Shown piece after piece: positions 58,601 through 61,600 of a DNA stretch of 64,000 nucleotides (positions are counted from its first letter, which is position 1; every line of letters starts with the position of its first letter). The stretch lies in assembly GCF_965363235.1 (NCBI RefSeq), contig NC_134850.1:39428602-39492601 (forward strand), written 5' to 3'. This DNA is from Mytilus galloprovincialis. Its lineage: Eukaryota; Mollusca; Bivalvia; Mytilida; Mytilidae. The notes under the pieces were generated by a model. The model saw nothing but the letters and a program-made list of their open reading frames with translations. It did no database searches and had not been told where the DNA came from. The position numbers were made by a program, and so were the translations under genes.

Positions 58601-61600
58601 GATAAAATAGGGTTTGCTTAAATTTCAAATGATATATATAATAATATTATCTTCAGCTTTGGCTTTAAGATAACAATGAGTGTGCATTTCCATGGTAATG
58701 CAAACAAATTAAATTTTCACCGTCATGGGTTATAAACATACCACTGTTCCATCCCTGAACACTAGGTGAATAAGGAGCTCTTTCAACATCACACTTTGGA
58801 CCACTGAACAAATCAGAAAGGTGTAACTGGTCAAGGATGAATATTACAGCAAAATCTTTCAATCCTTGATTAATATCTAGGTTCACTTCATCTAACCAAC
58901 CCTTGACAGAGAAATCTAATAAATATATAAAGTATTATCAATATCATTAGCATATAATAATTATGTCAACATTATACTAAGCTTAGAGTAATAACCCATT
59001 TCTGTTGTGAACTTTGTTTCAATTTTTAACTGTTGCATGCTGATATTTTCATTTTTTTTTTTTTCAATTTTCGGGGGTCACTGTTGGGGATAAAGTCATG
59101 TTGATTACTCAAAGCTCCTCAAGTACTTCTTAACCAGGCTTTTTAGTCATAAAATATCACTTTTATTGCTCTTATCATTTTAAAAATTACATTTAATAAA
59201 CTATTTTTTTTTAAATATTTTGTGCTATTTACTTTGAAAAAAAACGTGGTTTACCTAGCAGGACCATTTGGCTCAGCGAATATATTTTTTTTTTTATTAA
59301 AGTAAATAACACAACACATAAACCTCATAAAAGACAATTTATATATAAGTGTATTCTTATATTATACAGCATAAAACAAAATTCATCTAGTAACCCTTAA
59401 ACTTAACAGAAAACCTTTAACACTGATGAACTTGTCAACAACAGCATGATTTCTGAATATTATTGCGGTATTCAAATACTGTATCATTATAAAAAAAAAA
59501 TTAATTATAATGAGTTGTTCTACATTTAAATTTTTAGCCTTTTGCATGTTAATCAACTTGTCATAAAGCTGCTAATACCTGTGCCTGTGACAGTTCTGGA
59601 GCAGACAGGAATTTCATGCTGGTTTAAAATCTGAAGACCATTTTCTGGGATACAAAACACTTGATTATCCATTGGAAGACATATATCTATCCTGAGATCT
59701 ACCACATATCCCCTTCTTGCTTCAAGTTTATTTATTTTGTATCTTTAAATATATCAATAAGAAATAAAGATATTGTAAGAAGCCTAAACTAGTTTCATTG
59801 AAATCATGATAGATTGGTAGGAAAATGTAGGTAAAGTGGAAAAACATATTCTGAGTATTATTAAAATACGAACAAGATCTCTAGATCTTATTTTATTTTA
59901 TTTGTTTAGAATTCTTTCAGAAAATAAATTATGGGACCATACCTTTTTTCTTCTTCTCATATTTGAGTAATCTAGTAATTGACTATATGACAAATAAACC
60001 TGTCCATGTAAAACAAGGATGATAATTTAAAATCTTATTTGTAGATTTATTATATATAATATATTCCAAAGCACATATACACTACAATGAGACCATGAAC
60101 AAGCAATTCATTTTATAATTATTCTGTTTATCAACAAAAAAATCTGCATTCATTGCAAAACATATCCCTTGTCGTATATAGCTATAAATAACTTGAAACA
60201 TACTGACCTAATGGTCACAGGTGCTGTATCCCCATTTCCAATTTCCAGCTTATTTTCTATACCTAAATTTGAAAATAAAGCTAGGTTATGCATATTTTGA
60301 CAAGAAACAGCTGGCCACTAAACAAAAATGTGTACTAGTTAGGCTAGTAAAAAAGCTACTTAAATATTCAATAGATAATATATGAATATCATGTGAAATC
60401 AGAAAAGAAAGTACGATTTACATGTCCCTATCAATGAACTGAAATTAAATATTTGTATGATGATCAGTTTCGATGTGTTAAAGGCATTTCAAATGTATTA
60501 AATAATTATTCATATGTTTCAATGTAATACTGTTAACTATTACGCCTTCCAACTATTATCCCATTTCCTATATCCTCAAAGTATAAGGTACCTCTAAATC
60601 TTAGCCTCTTAATTTTGAAGGGATTTAATGATAAAGTTTTATTTTATTTAATATCCTGCTCACTAAATTACTTTTTACAATAACTCTGAAATATACAAGT
60701 ATTGGATATTGGACCAATGTATTTGGCCAAACAATTGGAATAAGATGTTGGCAAAGGAGTTACACATGTTATCTGTGCCTTACATTGTTTGGTTTTTGTC
60801 TCCAAGATTTGTAAGCTCTAAATAACATATCTGATAGTCCCAATCTTAAACTTGTTTAATTTCATATTCTTTGAGTATGAAGATGGAATACCCCATATCA
60901 ATTTATTTGAAAACATTTAATTAAACAACATAACTTACCCCAGTCATACTCTAGTAGAACCATCTTATGGTAGTATGTTCCAAAACTTATTTCAATTTTA
61001 AAATCACAAGTGCTTAAATTAAATCTAAATGGAATATTGTATGCAACATCATCTCCATTAAATGGAAGCTTGAATTTCAATCCTAAGCAGCAATTGAGTC
61101 CTGAACAACTATCTGTTAATTCACATTTCACTTTGTCTCCCGATGAATTTGGTATTTGTAATGTGTTGGTACACCCTGCAATGAAATATTTTTTTTTTTT
61201 CTTTGTTACTGATCAATGAAGAATTACACAGTAATGAGGGGTGGATAGACAGATGTATACTATTACCAAAAAGTATTTGATTCTTCTATCTAGAGACTCT
61301 AAAGAGCAAATGTCACTTGCCTTGGTCTATGTGCATATGCAACAAAACACTTTCCCACATTGTAGACAAGAGAAATTCTGTTTGTTGATCTTGTATTGCT
61401 GATCATATTGTCTTTTTAGTTTACACAAGACACAAATGGGTAAAAAAAAAATCACTCATATAAAGAATAACATTCTTGCCTTGCTGATCATTTAAAGTGT
61501 TTATTTTATAACGTCTTCTTCCAAGATGCAATAGGAAAGTTTAAAGTTTATATACAGGAAAATATGTTGAAAGAAGTAACTCTCAATAAATTCCTTTTGT

